Positions 8,260-15,948 are shown, numbered from the stretch's first letter. The stretch is DNA of 28,263 bases from an uncultured Mordavella sp. (GCA_902406105.1 CABPCP010000034.1:1-28263), one strand, 5' to 3'. Translations and numbers: made by a program. The notes: generated by a model from the letters alone, not told the origin.

Positions 8260-9474
8260 CTAGGCCGACATGATCTTTTCACTCTCAAACGCCTTCACGA
8301 TCACCGCCAGAAGCGCTCCGCCAAGGACAAGAGTCTCCGCAAGAGCGACCCCATACTGCGCGGCTGTCACCTCCTGGCTTAAGACGCCCTGCAGAGCCAG
8401 CGCGTTATTATAAAGGGGAATCACAAAATCCTGCATCTGCGGGCTTCCAGAGGTAAACATGGTGAAAAGTCCTATGATCAGTATCAGCATATAGATCGGC
8501 ATCACATAAGTATTGGCTTCCTTCACTGATTTCGCAAATACAGAGATCAGAGCGATAATGCTGGCATACAAAAACGCGATAGCCACCAGCATGGCTCCCA
8601 GCATCACGATCTGAACCGGGCTGAGACTAATATTAAGATCTTCCAAAGCTCCCATCCCCATGCTGTTCTTCATGACCGGCGCGCAGATCACCATAGCCGC
8701 CACATAGATCAGAGAAGACGCTCCAGCCACCAGCATCAAGGCAAACACTTTCCCAAGGGCGATCGAGCTTCTTTTCACCGGCGATACCAGGAGACTTGCC
8801 ATTGTTCCGCGCTCCTTCTCTCCAGCGATCATATCCGTTCCAATCCCCATTGCTCCAGCGAAAAGCAGGATCGTGATAAAATAGGGCAGCATCATTCCCA
8901 CCGCCTTATTGCTGGCCTTTGCCTCATCCTGGATCACCATATCCGGATTGTCTGAATTCACTTGAAATACCGTCAGCTCTGACAGATCTTCCACTCGCTG
9001 GGCCAACAGGGTCTGCCGGTAACCTTCCAAAGTCTGGTTCATACTGTCAAAGGCCGCGGCGGAATAATTTTCCGATGGATTGTAATAGGTCTTGATCTGA
9101 GGAATTTCATTTCCCGGTTCATAGGTTTCTATCTTTTGCTGGAAATCTTCCGGAAATTCTACGATCAGATCCGCTTCTCCGGCCAGGATCTCACCCTTGG
9201 CCGCCTCCATTTCTTTCGCTCCAGCAAGAGTTGCCGTCTGCCAGGAACCTTCCGCGCTTTCTAAAAATTTGTCAAAGGATTCCGGGCTGTTCCATAGATA
9301 TACCTGGGCCTTATGGCTGCGGATGTCTTCTTCCATATTGGAGGCCAATGTATTGACCACCGTAAGGATCACGACCATGATCAATACCGGAAGCAGAAAT
9401 ACAGAAAACATCATTTTCTTATCTTTGAAGATCCGGGCCATCTCTTTCCCAAAAATCTGCTTGATCCCGTTCAT
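8260..9474 (-). CDS. ABC-2 type exporter permease (NatB-like)
   Basis: The 404-residue protein has one N-terminal transmembrane segment (MMFSVFLLPVLIMVVILTVV), a large extracytoplasmic domain (about 45-190) and a C-terminal cluster of five or six membrane segments beginning AVGMMLPYFITILLFAGAMG. The segment GEKERGTMASLLVSPVKRS is the coupling region typical of NatB/ABC-2 permeases. Its ATG follows the TAG of the ATPase gene directly, with GGGGGAGG inside the upstream gene as ribosome site, so translation is coupled. It probably exports ions or small molecules with the partner ATPase; the substrate cannot be read from sequence. Confidence 0.88.
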   Translation of the reverse strand: MNGIKQIFGKEMARIFKDKKMMFSVFLLPVLIMVVILTVVNTLASNMEEDIRSHKAQVYLWNSPESFDKFLESAEGSWQTATLAGAKEMEAAKGEILAGEADLIVEFPEDFQQKIETYEPGNEIPQIKTYYNPSENYSAAAFDSMNQTLEGYRQTLLAQRVEDLSELTVFQVNSDNPDMVIQDEAKASNKAVGMMLPYFITILLFAGAMGIGTDMIAGEKERGTMASLLVSPVKRSSIALGKVFALMLVAGASSLIYVAAMVICAPVMKNSMGMGALEDLNISLSPVQIVMLGAMLVAIAFLYASIIALISVFAKSVKEANTYVMPIYMLILIIGLFTMFTSGSPQMQDFVIPLYNNALALQGVLSQEVTAAQYGVALAETLVLGGALLAVIVKAFESEKIMSA

Positions 9475-10248
9475 CTACGCCTCCCCCTTTCTCGCTTTAT
9501 AGAGCTCGAAAAAAGCGTCCTCTAAGTCGTCCGCCCCAGTCCTTTGCAGCAGTTCTTCCAGTGTTCCTTCCGCCACTTTACATCCGTCGATGATGATTCC
9601 AATCCTGTCGCAAAGCTTCTCAGCCTCTGACATGATATGGGTGGACACGATGATCAGCTTTCCTTCTTCTTTAAGCTTCCGCAGGTAATCAGTCACACTT
9701 CTGGCCGTAATGATATCCAGGCCATTGGTGGGCTCATCAAAAATGATCACCTGAGGATCGTGGCTCAGACTGACCGCGATCGCCGCTTTCTGCTTCATGC
9801 CTGTAGACAATTCTTTGATTGGTTTATGGGCAAACTCCTGGATCCCAAAATATGTAAACAACTCCTTTTTTCGTTTTTCCAGGACTTCCCCCGGCACATT
9901 GCGGAGCCTTCCAAAGAAATCAAACATATAATCCGGATCAAACTGTTCGTCCAGCTTAATATCACTGGTGAGAAACCCGATGGAATTCCTTACCGCCTCC
10001 GGCTCTTCCTGAACCTCATGGCCCTCCACGTAGATCTGGCCTTTGGAGGGTTTTAACAGCGTGGAAATACACCTGAGCGTGGTCGTCTTCCCGGCTCCGT
10101 TAGGCCCCAGAAGACCGTAGATCTCTCCCGGCCTGGCGGTGAAACTCACATCATCCACCGCTGTTTTCAAGGGATTTTTCGTCTTTAACTCCGCCATCTG
10201 CTTCTTATTCAGCTTAAAGACTTTCGTCAGCCCTTTGATCTCGATCAT
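9475..10248 (-). CDS. ABC transporter ATPase (NatA-like)
   Basis: The 257-residue nucleotide-binding subunit has Walker A GPNGAGKTT, signature LSTGMKQ, Walker B VIIFDEPTNGLD and the H-switch in VSTHIMSEAE. The insertion near the N-terminus (FKLNKKQMAELKTKNPLKTA) is common in NatA-type proteins. It drives the permease encoded immediately downstream. The start at 10248 is chosen for its GGGGAGG site and the usual MIEIKGLTKVF beginning; an ATG at 10266 is also in frame. A consensus promoter lies about 50 bp upstream. Substrate unknown; NatAB in Bacillus exports sodium, but sequence similarity alone does not prove this. Confidence 0.92.
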   Translation of the reverse strand: MIEIKGLTKVFKLNKKQMAELKTKNPLKTAVDDVSFTARPGEIYGLLGPNGAGKTTTLRCISTLLKPSKGQIYVEGHEVQEEPEAVRNSIGFLTSDIKLDEQFDPDYMFDFFGRLRNVPGEVLEKRKKELFTYFGIQEFAHKPIKELSTGMKQKAAIAVSLSHDPQVIIFDEPTNGLDIITARSVTDYLRKLKEEGKLIIVSTHIMSEAEKLCDRIGIIIDGCKVAEGTLEELLQRTGADDLEDAFFELYKARKGEA

Positions 10249-10292
10249 GGCAATCTTCCTCCCCATAATTATTGTATTAATAAATTAGTATA

Positions 10293-10321
10293 ATAATATA
10301 ATCAAGGGTGGGATTTGTCAA
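10293..10321 (-). promoter_or_regulatory. promoter of the NatAB-like operon
   Basis: On the minus strand a consensus TTGACA (10321-10316), 17-bp spacer and TATTAT (10298-10293). The 48-bp palindrome begins 5 bp upstream of the -35 box. Confidence 0.82.
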
Positions 10322-10326
10322 GAACA

Positions 10327-10374
10327 TTCAATTGGGGCCGGGGGATTTTTAAAAATCCCCCGGCCCCAATTGAA
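10327..10374. repeat. 48-bp perfect palindrome (family copy 2)
   Basis: All 48 bases are self-complementary with no spacer: each half reads TTCAATTGGGGCCGGGGG then ATTTTT. It belongs to the same family as 5767-5810 and 28237-28263. A further half-site, GTCCCTAATTGA, lies at 10383-10394 and supplies the last codon and stop of the ferredoxin gene. The T-run is central, not terminal, so intrinsic termination is unlikely to be its main role. Confidence 0.92.
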
Positions 10375-10386
10375 AATGCCCTGTCC

Positions 10387-10569
10387 CTAATTGACATCAA
10401 TCACGGACACCGGGCAGCTGTCTTTTGCTTCCACTACCGCCGCTTCACATTCCGGCGGCACGCTTGCGTATGCTTCTGCCAGACCGTCGTCGTTAAACCG
10501 GAATACTTCCGGGCAGGCGGCTACGCAGGCGCCGCATGATATGCACCCGTCGTTGACTTTTGCTTCCAT
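10387..10569 (-). CDS. ferredoxin with a single [4Fe-4S] cluster
   Basis: The 60-residue protein has CISCGACVAACPEVF at residues 9-23 and a late SCPVSVI, giving the four-cysteine ligand set (C-x2-C-x2-C plus the distant Cys) of monocluster ferredoxins; the additional Cys19 in AACPEV is part of the usual C-x2-C-x2-C-x3-C-P pattern. It is acidic and should be a soluble low-potential electron carrier. The start has a strong AAGGAGGAAGG site. Its final Asn codon and TAG stop come from a half-site of the palindromic repeat family. Partner enzymes cannot be assigned from position. Confidence 0.93.
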   Translation of the reverse strand: MEAKVNDGCISCGACVAACPEVFRFNDDGLAEAYASVPPECEAAVVEAKDSCPVSVIDVN

Positions 10570-10700
10570 GGGCCTTCCTCCTTACGCTTTTTGCCCTTAG
10601 TATGACCCACTTAAGCTGATTTTAAACCGATCTGGACCAATTCCTCCGGTATTTCTCGTATTTGTCTCTATGTACCTTTGCCGTCTGCCATTCCAGGCGA

Positions 10701-11633
10701 TCATGCATGGATGATCGTCCCGGTCTTTCCTTTCAGAGCCTCTGCCAGTTTATCAAAAGAAGTGATCAGCGCTCTTCTTCCTTCCCTCTTCTCAATGAAC
10801 GATAGAGATGCGCTGAATTTTGGCAGCATATTGTACTCTCCAAAATGGCCTTCCTCCATATAATTCCTAGCCTCTTCCACAGAAATCTCTCCCAGTTCTT
10901 CTTCCTCCGGCCGTCCCATATTGATCTTGACTTTCTCTACGCTGGTCAGAATGATCAATTCATCGGCATCGATCTCTTCGGCCATCTTTCCAGCCGCCAG
11001 GTCTTTTTCGATCACCGCGCTGGCACCTTTCAGATGGTTGTCCTGCTGAAGCACCGGAATTCCGCCTCCGCCGCAGGCGACTACGATCTGGTCCGCATCC
11101 AGGAGGGCGCGGATCGCGTCGATTTCCACGATGCTGACTGGATGAGGCGCTGATACGATCCGCCGGAATCCTTTCCCCGGCTCTTCCACTACATAATTGC
11201 CTTTCTTGCGCTCTTCATTAGCTTCTTCCGCATTCATATAGCGCCCCAGCACTTTGGTGGGCGTATAAAACGCATCGTCATAAGGGTCAACGATCACCTG
11301 CGTCAAGATTGTGCTCACTGTCCGATAAATCCCGCGATTCAGCAATTCTTCCCGGATACTGTTCTGAAGATCGTATCCGATATATCCCTGGCTCATGGCC
11401 GAGCACACAGACATCGGCGCGGCCGTGTAGTCCTGATGGGCCTTTCCAAACTCATTCATAGCGGTATGAATCATCCCTACCTGAGGCGCGTTGCTGTGTG
11501 TGATCGCAACCTGGTACCCATGCTCGATCAGATCCGCGATCACTTTTGACGTATGTTTTACTGCTTCTTTCTGCTCTGGGAGCGTCGTCCCCAGCGCACG
11601 ATGGCCAAGGGCCACCACGACTCTTTTTTTCAT
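10701..11633 (-). CDS. arcC: carbamate kinase
   Basis: The 310-residue protein has the carbamate kinase hallmarks: an N-terminal MKKRVVVALGHRALG, THSNAPQVGMI, SAMSQGYIGYDLQN, VSAPHPVSIVE and VACGGGGIPV of the amino acid kinase fold. It makes ATP and carbamate from carbamoyl phosphate in arginine, agmatine or purine catabolism. The usual neighbours (arcA, argF, carbamoyltransferases) are absent, so it is encoded alone with its own promoter (11686-11714) and a GAGGT ribosome site. About 130 bp without a gene separate it from the ferredoxin gene; I see nothing definite there. Confidence 0.95.
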   Translation of the reverse strand: MKKRVVVALGHRALGTTLPEQKEAVKHTSKVIADLIEHGYQVAITHSNAPQVGMIHTAMNEFGKAHQDYTAAPMSVCSAMSQGYIGYDLQNSIREELLNRGIYRTVSTILTQVIVDPYDDAFYTPTKVLGRYMNAEEANEERKKGNYVVEEPGKGFRRIVSAPHPVSIVEIDAIRALLDADQIVVACGGGGIPVLQQDNHLKGASAVIEKDLAAGKMAEEIDADELIILTSVEKVKINMGRPEEEELGEISVEEARNYMEEGHFGEYNMLPKFSASLSFIEKREGRRALITSFDKLAEALKGKTGTIIHA

Positions 11634-11685
11634 AATCTTTACCTCTGTTCTCCGGTGTTTTACTTGCGGCTTCTCTTTTCCTTCT

Positions 11686-11714
11686 ATCTTAGCATACTGA
11701 AAATTTTCTGTAAA
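11686..11714 (-). promoter_or_regulatory. promoter of arcC
   Basis: Minus strand TTTACA (11714-11709), 17-bp spacer ending in TGC (extended -10) and TAAGAT (11691-11686). Confidence 0.7.
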
Positions 11715-11745
11715 TCTTTATTCCCTTCCCAAAGCTTTTTGAATT

Positions 11746-11782
11746 AAAAAAAGGCTCCCTCTCCATTTCGGAGATTGAGCCT
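11746..11782 (-). terminator. terminator, probably the original tRNA-Pro terminator
   Basis: On the minus strand AGGCTC pairs with GAGCCT around an inner TCTCC/GGAGA stem and is followed by seven T. It starts 6 bp beyond the element-distal 23-bp repeat. Before insertion it would have lain just after the tRNA-Pro 3' end, so the element has separated the tRNA from it by 8.1 kb. Confidence 0.7.
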
Positions 11783-11787
11783 ATGCG

Positions 11788-11810
11788 TCGGGGTAACAGG
11801 ATTCGAACCT
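11788..11810. repeat. attachment-site repeat, integrase-proximal end
   Basis: This 23-bp sequence, beginning TCGGGGTAACAGGATTCG, is identical to 19898-19920. It equals the discriminator, 3' acceptor strand and T-arm/T-loop of tRNA-Pro, but the sequence beyond it (ATTCCTAG) is not tRNA. It marks the far junction of the integrated element. Confidence 0.92.
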
Positions 11811-11901
11811 ATTCCTAGCTTCTATGATGATTGCTTTCACGTCAGTCCGTACTGACCAGAAAAGCGTCATCTTTTGATGAATGATTCTTTTCTTTTATCA
11901 C

Positions 11902-11918
11902 GTCGCCATCTTGTCGCC
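11902..11918 (+). repeat. two GTCGCC repeats near the integrase-side junction
   Basis: GTCGCC occurs at 11902-11907 and 11913-11918, spaced 11 bp (one helical turn). The second reads TTGTCGCCGTG, identical to one near the opposite junction (19748-19758). Likely arm-type integrase or accessory-protein binding sites. Confidence 0.6.
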
Positions 11919-12023
11919 GTGATTTTTTCTGATCATTCACCTATTATCCCGACTTGATACGAGGGAATCTCTGTCTCGTACCCCGATCCATTTTACTGTA
12001 GTATTATAGTCTACACTTAAGAA

Positions 12024-12070
12024 AAATGCAAGCTCTTTTTTCTCGCCTCCTTCCTTCGAAGCTTGCATTT
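12024..12070 (-). terminator. terminator of the integrase operon
   Basis: AAATGCAAGCT and its complement form a perfect 11-bp stem around a 25-nt loop; on the minus strand the second arm ends in a five-T run. It lies 25 bp after the integrase stop. The remaining 11811-12023 has no gene; it holds the GTCGCC repeats and small hairpins, including GTCAGTCCGTACTGAC near 11841. Confidence 0.7.
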
Positions 12071-12094
12071 CACTCTTCCTGCCCTCTGTTGCAT

Positions 12095-13291
12095 TTAGCT
12101 GTTTACTACGCTTTTAGCCTTCTCGAACTCCTCATTCAATCTGCCTGCATCCGCCTTCACTCTTGACTGAATTGAATGCTGATACCTGCGTGAACTCTTG
12201 ATACTGCTGTGTCCGCCCATGCTAATCATGGAGAGGTCGCTGAATCCTTCAATGCTAGAACACAACGAAAAGTAGGTATGTCTGAGATCGTGAAGTCTGT
12301 AGCATGGCAGGTCTGGACAGCTCTTCTGCATGAATGTCTTGAACGTTTTGTATATCCTGTTTGGCTTCATAGGCGTATACGTATCATGCTGTAAAATCAG
12401 AACGTGATTTTCCCCCTGGAAATCTGGTGCTTTTGCCTGTAGTCTGAAATATCTCTTACGTGCTCTCACGAGAATTTTGTAGAGCGTTCCATTTACTACT
12501 AAGGGAACTTTTCTTGTTCCGGCTTCTGTCTTTGTTCCTTTTTCAATCACCCCTTCCTTTGTCGAAACCTCCGCACGTTGTATCATTATGCATGGATTTT
12601 CTTCATCAAGTGAAATGTCCTCCCATCTCAAGCCTGCAAGTTCTGAACGCCTAAGTCCGCCTCCGAGGCAGGTCAGTCCTACGATCAGTTCAACGTTAAT
12701 GTTCTTTTCCGCTCTAGCTCGTGCCAGCATTGTCTTGACCTGTTCCATTGTATACGTATGCCCCACTGTCTCAGCTTTTCTAGGCAATCTGATGTATGTG
12801 GTAGGAAGTATACCCGTTAGTTGTAAATAGTTATCACTGATTGCCTGCTTTAATACTACTGACACAAAAGAAACGTGATTCCGAATAGTCTTAGGAGCTT
12901 TACCTGTTGCTATGTAATGGTTCACCATGTCCTGTACAGCCTCTGTCGTTATCTCACTCAGGAAAAGTTCTCCCAAATGACGCCTGATTCCATCCTCTGC
13001 CAAATACATCTGTTCATAGTTCTGTCGTGTGGTCGGAGAAAGAAATCCCATGTACTTCTCTCTGTAGACCTTTTCGTAGTATTCACGGAAAAGCATTTTC
13101 TCTTTGTCAAGGTAGTTTCCGTACTCAATGTTTAAACTCATCTGACAGCAGATTCTGTCTGCCTCAGCTTTTTTTGTTCCTGCCGGAAGCATTTTGTAAC
13201 TTCTCCGGCGTACTCCGTCACGAGTCCAGTCTCGGACGATCCTGTATCTGATCCCAGACGGACGCTTTACTTTTTCAACGTATAGCTTCAT
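12095..13291 (-). CDS. int: tyrosine recombinase (integrase) of the element
   Basis: The 398-residue protein has an N-terminal beta-rich arm-binding domain (about 1-65), a SAM-like core-binding domain (about 70-175) and a catalytic domain. Catalytic residues visible: Arg214 (GLRRSE), Lys254 (KGTKTEAG), His334 and Arg337 (LHDLRHT), His361 (GGHSS) and nucleophile Tyr370 (RRYQH). It should insert and excise the element at the tRNA-Pro site, whose repeat lies only 0.3 kb beyond its stop. The start at 13291 has AGAAGGTGAT before it; the ATG at 13339 would overlap the upstream gene. It follows the Xis-like gene by 13 bp. Confidence 0.96.
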   Translation of the reverse strand: MKLYVEKVKRPSGIRYRIVRDWTRDGVRRRSYKMLPAGTKKAEADRICCQMSLNIEYGNYLDKEKMLFREYYEKVYREKYMGFLSPTTRQNYEQMYLAEDGIRRHLGELFLSEITTEAVQDMVNHYIATGKAPKTIRNHVSFVSVVLKQAISDNYLQLTGILPTTYIRLPRKAETVGHTYTMEQVKTMLARARAEKNINVELIVGLTCLGGGLRRSELAGLRWEDISLDEENPCIMIQRAEVSTKEGVIEKGTKTEAGTRKVPLVVNGTLYKILVRARKRYFRLQAKAPDFQGENHVLILQHDTYTPMKPNRIYKTFKTFMQKSCPDLPCYRLHDLRHTYFSLCSSIEGFSDLSMISMGGHSSIKSSRRYQHSIQSRVKADAGRLNEEFEKAKSVVNS

Positions 13292-13304
13292 CTGTATCAC
13301 CTTC

Positions 13305-13517
13305 TTAATATGGGCTGATTTCAAATTCAACCTGTTCATCTGAGAGCAAGAGGCTTTCTACTTCAGCTCTCGAATAAAAATACGTATTTCCGATTTTCTT
13401 GTAGTTGCATTGAGAGTTCAGGAATGCTCTAAGTTTTCTGCAATCCATATTTAGGTATTCTCGCTGAATATCCTGAACGCTTAAAAGCTTACGTGCTATT
13501 TTCTTTTTATTGGTCAT
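13305..13517 (-). CDS. excisionase-like winged-helix DNA-binding protein
   Basis: The 70-residue protein reads LLSVQDIQREYLNMDCRKLR then a predicted wing and YFYSRAEVESLL, the layout of small MerR-type winged-helix proteins used as excisionases or as directionality factors. I infer that it controls the direction of the recombination catalysed by the adjacent integrase. It has a strong GAGGAGGATG ribosome site and overlaps the preceding gene by 4 bp (ATGA), showing translational coupling. A plain transcription regulator is the alternative. Confidence 0.72.
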   Translation of the reverse strand: MTNKKKIARKLLSVQDIQREYLNMDCRKLRAFLNSQCNYKKIGNTYFYSRAEVESLLLSDEQVEFEISPY

Positions 13518-13864
13518 TGTTTTTCATCCTCCTCAAAAATATAATATATCTCTTCAAGCTGTTGCTTTGTGATTTTGATGAACCCCGTTCTCTTAACCAG
13601 TCTATTGCCCGTACCGCATTTTTGACAGCATTTTCCAATTTGGGGGTTTCTGCAGATGAGCCTCCCTGCTTTTCTCAATTCCGCCGGAGTAATGCTTCCG
13701 ACTACCAAATAACTTTTTGGATAAATGAGAATTTCTACCCTCTTGTCAACTACCTCTTCGTATGCTTCTCTGATCCCATCTTCAAAAAGTTTCAAATTGA
13801 TTTCCTGTTTGTAAATCTCATCTATGAGTTCGTATTTCCTGATGCTAATTATTCCTCTCTTCAT
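13514..13864 (-). CDS. unrecognised element protein with a cysteine cluster
   Basis: This 116-residue basic protein has an alpha-beta N-terminal half (KYELIDEIYKQEINLKLFED, ILIYPKSYLVVGSI) and a central Cys-rich stretch LICRNPQIGKCCQKCGTGNR with spacing C-x7-C-C-x2-C, suggesting a zinc ribbon, followed by helices (FIKITKQQLEEIYYIFEED). I recognise no family. It is the first gene of the xis-int operon, with GAAGGGAG before the ATG, and is preceded by a 150-nt structured leader. A role in recombination or in its control is possible from position only. Confidence 0.75.
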   Translation of the reverse strand: MKRGIISIRKYELIDEIYKQEINLKLFEDGIREAYEEVVDKRVEILIYPKSYLVVGSITPAELRKAGRLICRNPQIGKCCQKCGTGNRLVKRTGFIKITKQQLEEIYYIFEEDEKQ

Positions 13865-13880
13865 GTTGACTCCCTTCTAT

Positions 13881-14020
13881 GCAAAGGCAACCTTTCCTGT
13901 GTCATTCCTTCTCTTCTCCCCTGTAGTCCCCTCAAGGGGATAGCATCCGCTCGCCTCCTCCCGTCGGCTCTCGTCTGTTTTATGCAGGCATTGAATCAGG
14001 ATGACACGTTTGCCTTTTGC
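13881..14020 (-). other. 140-nt structured leader, long-range hairpin
   Basis: Two nested arms pair across about 90 nt: GCAAAGGCAA (13881-13890) with TTGCCTTTTGC (14010-14020), and GTGTCATTCC (13899-13908) with GGATGACAC (13999-14007), each with one extra base. The enclosed part is purine-rich on the minus strand and contains CCCCTTGAGGGG. A likely promoter begins just outside it, so the transcript of the xis-int operon would start with this hairpin and end at the ribosome site of the 13514-13864 gene. A DNA role such as an origin is possible too. Confidence 0.55.
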
Positions 14021-14048
14021 ATTCTAATCGACTAATTTTTTTTGTCAT
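14021..14048 (-). promoter_or_regulatory. likely promoter of the xis-int operon
   Basis: Minus strand ATGACA (14048-14043), a 16-bp spacer and TAGAAT (14026-14021). Transcription would start near 14014, about 150 nt before the first gene. Confidence 0.5.
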
Positions 14049-14050
14049 CT

Positions 14051-14107
14051 TTTATTGTGGGGGGGGGATGACGCTTGATTTTTCTCTTCATCCCCCTAGC
14101 AGAAAAA
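14051..14107. repeat. motif Y, copy 1 (structured non-coding repeat)
   Basis: It shares with 17814-17867 the ordered blocks TTTATTGT, ATGAC, TTG, TTTTCTCTTCATC, CCTA and AAAA. In this copy GGGGGATGA (14063-14071) pairs with TCATCCCCC (14088-14096), inside a run of nine G. It lies 10 bp from motif X copy 1. Confidence 0.6.
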
Positions 14108-14117
14108 CCACACAATC

Positions 14118-14178
14118 ACCGTCGGTATCGCCTATTGCGGCTTGACGCCTTGATTTCCTTGTGATTACGGCTGACGGT
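14118..14178. repeat. motif X, copy 1 (61-nt structured repeat)
   Basis: Aligns without gaps to 18005-18065 with 50 of 61 bases identical. The ends pair as an 8-bp stem (ACCGTCGG with CTGACGGT). It begins 7 bp after the stop of the replication ATPase on the minus strand, in a 320-bp gap (13865-14184) otherwise holding motif Y, a promoter and the long hairpin. Confidence 0.75.
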
Positions 14179-14184
14179 TTTCTG

Positions 14185-15633
14185 TCAATTTTTTAATTTT
14201 CTCTGCTTCGGTGTCTTTCGCCAAATGTGTATCTGCCTGAATGCACCGATATTTTTTATGTCAAAAAATATTCCTGCACCTTCGAGATTCGATTTTAACT
14301 CGTTCAACCGGCGAGAAAGTATGTTCGGTTGCCCCGGAAGTAGTGACGCTTTTATCGCATTTTCCCCTGCTATGTCGCAGAGATCGCCAAGCAACTGTGT
14401 TACTGAGCCAAAATACTCATTCCTTGAACTCATCAGTTCTATAAGGCACTGTGCTACCAAATTTTCTCCAAGCGTCTCTTTATTTACCGCTTTATGATTT
14501 TTCCAGATCATCTCTGCCGTCTTCTCGTCTTCCAGTCCAAAAATACGTCCTACCTTTACGGCTAACTCGAACCAATCTGCCATCCGGGTTTTTTTCTGAA
14601 CTACTATAGGTTGATCGTCAGCAAGTACTTCTGAAATGCAGAGAAAAATCGCACCAATAAATTTGGGCAGGTCACCTTCAAAGGACTCCTTGAGCTCCCT
14701 CTCGGTTTTTATCTCCGACTGTGGAATGCGCTGAAGTTTAAAAACGATCGCGCGGTCAAGAAGGTCCGCCTCCGTAGCAACCATTCCGATCCCATTCAAC
14801 GCAATCACGCAACTCAAGTTTAACGTAAGCTCATTTGCATCAGTATAGAGCTGTCGTCTGGATGTCGAACCTCCAGTTATTGCTCTTGCCAAGAGGTCAC
14901 TCGTCCTTTTTTTAAGGAAGGAAAGGTTGTCAAACGTACTGAAATAATTATTGTTTAGCCGGATTTCCAGATCAGAATCACTACGAGGTGCGCCCATAAT
15001 ATCCGTAGTCTTTGGATCGACAATCCGCTCGATTCGACGTAAGATGCTCGATTTACTGCTCCCCTTCTCTCCTTGCAAAATCAGCAGTGGAACGTTAACC
15101 AACGGCTTAAGAAACGCTGTCACGAGATAAATGCCAAACAACACTTCATCTTCCTTTGTCCGCAATCTGAAATGTTTGTGAACCAATTCCGGCAGTTCTT
15201 CGGCTTCCGTTTCTCTATCCGGCTCAACCTGTGGAGCATACGTCGGATTTTGCAAAAAAACTTTTTGAGGGGTTTGAATGTCTTCATATCCTTCAGCGCT
15301 GATCTTGTACGCTCGCCTTCGTGTTGCATTTAAATCATAGCAAATCCAGCCATCTAAGTGATATGCCACACGAATCCGAAGATTTCTTTTCAAAGGATGC
15401 CGATACGCAAAATATTGTATTTCTTCAATGTATTCCGCAACCCTCCTGCCTGACGGCAATTTTCCAGTCGTCTTTTTGATTACGTCTCTCAAAATCATCT
15501 GAAATCTGGTGTCATCAGGGTGAAACGTTTTGAGCGACTCTCCCATCGCCACCTCCACCCAAAGTTGTCCGTCCGCTGTAGAAAAGAGCGTCAAAACACC
15601 GTCTTGAATTAAATTTTTTATATCTTTTGTCAT
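14185..15633 (-). CDS. primase-helicase-like AAA+ ATPase, probable replication protein
   Basis: The 482-residue protein has an N-terminal domain (about 1-155, including RIRVAYHLDGWICYDLNATR) seen at the front of the helicase part of many phage and island primase fusions. The ATPase domain follows: Walker A GEKGSSKS (188-195), Walker B-like STFDNLS (232-238), GGSTSRRQLYTD (254-265), sensor VIALNGI (276-282) and LLDRAI with a likely arginine finger. It probably unwinds DNA for replication of the excised element. No separate primase active site is visible. The ATG at 15633 lacks a good ribosome site; an AGAAGGAGGT motif lies about 40 nt further upstream, so the true start or its control is uncertain. 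Confidence 0.83.
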   Translation of the reverse strand: MTKDIKNLIQDGVLTLFSTADGQLWVEVAMGESLKTFHPDDTRFQMILRDVIKKTTGKLPSGRRVAEYIEEIQYFAYRHPLKRNLRIRVAYHLDGWICYDLNATRRRAYKISAEGYEDIQTPQKVFLQNPTYAPQVEPDRETEAEELPELVHKHFRLRTKEDEVLFGIYLVTAFLKPLVNVPLLILQGEKGSSKSSILRRIERIVDPKTTDIMGAPRSDSDLEIRLNNNYFSTFDNLSFLKKRTSDLLARAITGGSTSRRQLYTDANELTLNLSCVIALNGIGMVATEADLLDRAIVFKLQRIPQSEIKTERELKESFEGDLPKFIGAIFLCISEVLADDQPIVVQKKTRMADWFELAVKVGRIFGLEDEKTAEMIWKNHKAVNKETLGENLVAQCLIELMSSRNEYFGSVTQLLGDLCDIAGENAIKASLLPGQPNILSRRLNELKSNLEGAGIFFDIKNIGAFRQIHIWRKTPKQRKLKN

Positions 15634-15693
15634 TTTTTCTTTTTTAGAAATCCCGGGAAGTCTATATTTTACCTCCTTCTATTTTTTGCACGC

Positions 15694-15753
15694 AAAAAGA
15701 CGCACTCCACCTGTAATTTTGATTGTTATCAAAACCACAAAGTGAAATGCGTC
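15694..15753 (-). promoter_or_regulatory. terminator-like hairpin in the leader of the replication gene
   Basis: On the minus strand GACGCATTTCAC pairs with GTGGAGTGCGTC (12 bp, two G-U) and is followed by TTTTT. The loop holds a second small stem, TTTTGAT with ATCAAAA. It lies between the promoter at 15881-15909 and the gene start at 15633, so it fits a transcription attenuator. Confidence 0.65.
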
Positions 15754-15880
15754 CTTTCATTTTCGACGATTTAAAAAACTCACTTATTATCCTCGCCCAA
15801 TCTCAAAAATATGCGAAGAATTGTTATATAGTTCGATTACTTTATTAACTTTTCAAAGCATCTTCTTGCAATGCCATTTT

Positions 15881-15909
15881 ATTTTATCTCACCATACAAA
15901 ATTTGTCAA
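15881..15909 (-). promoter_or_regulatory. consensus promoter upstream of the replication gene
   Basis: Minus strand TTGACA (15909-15904), 17-bp spacer and TAAAAT (15886-15881). The predicted leader to 15633 is about 240 nt and contains the hairpin at 15694-15753. Apart from these I see no gene between 15634 and 15948. Confidence 0.85.
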
Positions 15910-15948
15910 GATTTCCTGTGCATTTTTCCAATTTTCTGTTATTTTCTA

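Noticed and set aside
8172..8288. N-terminal extension of the YlmC-like protein to an ATG at 8288
   Set aside because: It would overlap the permease stop and cross a 15-bp hairpin; the TTG at 8171 has a ribosome site and gives the family N-terminus.
10327..10374. Reading the 48-bp palindrome as an ordinary intrinsic terminator
   Set aside because: The T-run is in the centre of the palindrome rather than after the stem, and copies recur as a sequence family.
11788..11810. Second tRNA-Pro gene at the element end
   Set aside because: Only the 3' 23 nt are present; acceptor 5' strand, D-arm and anticodon arm are missing.
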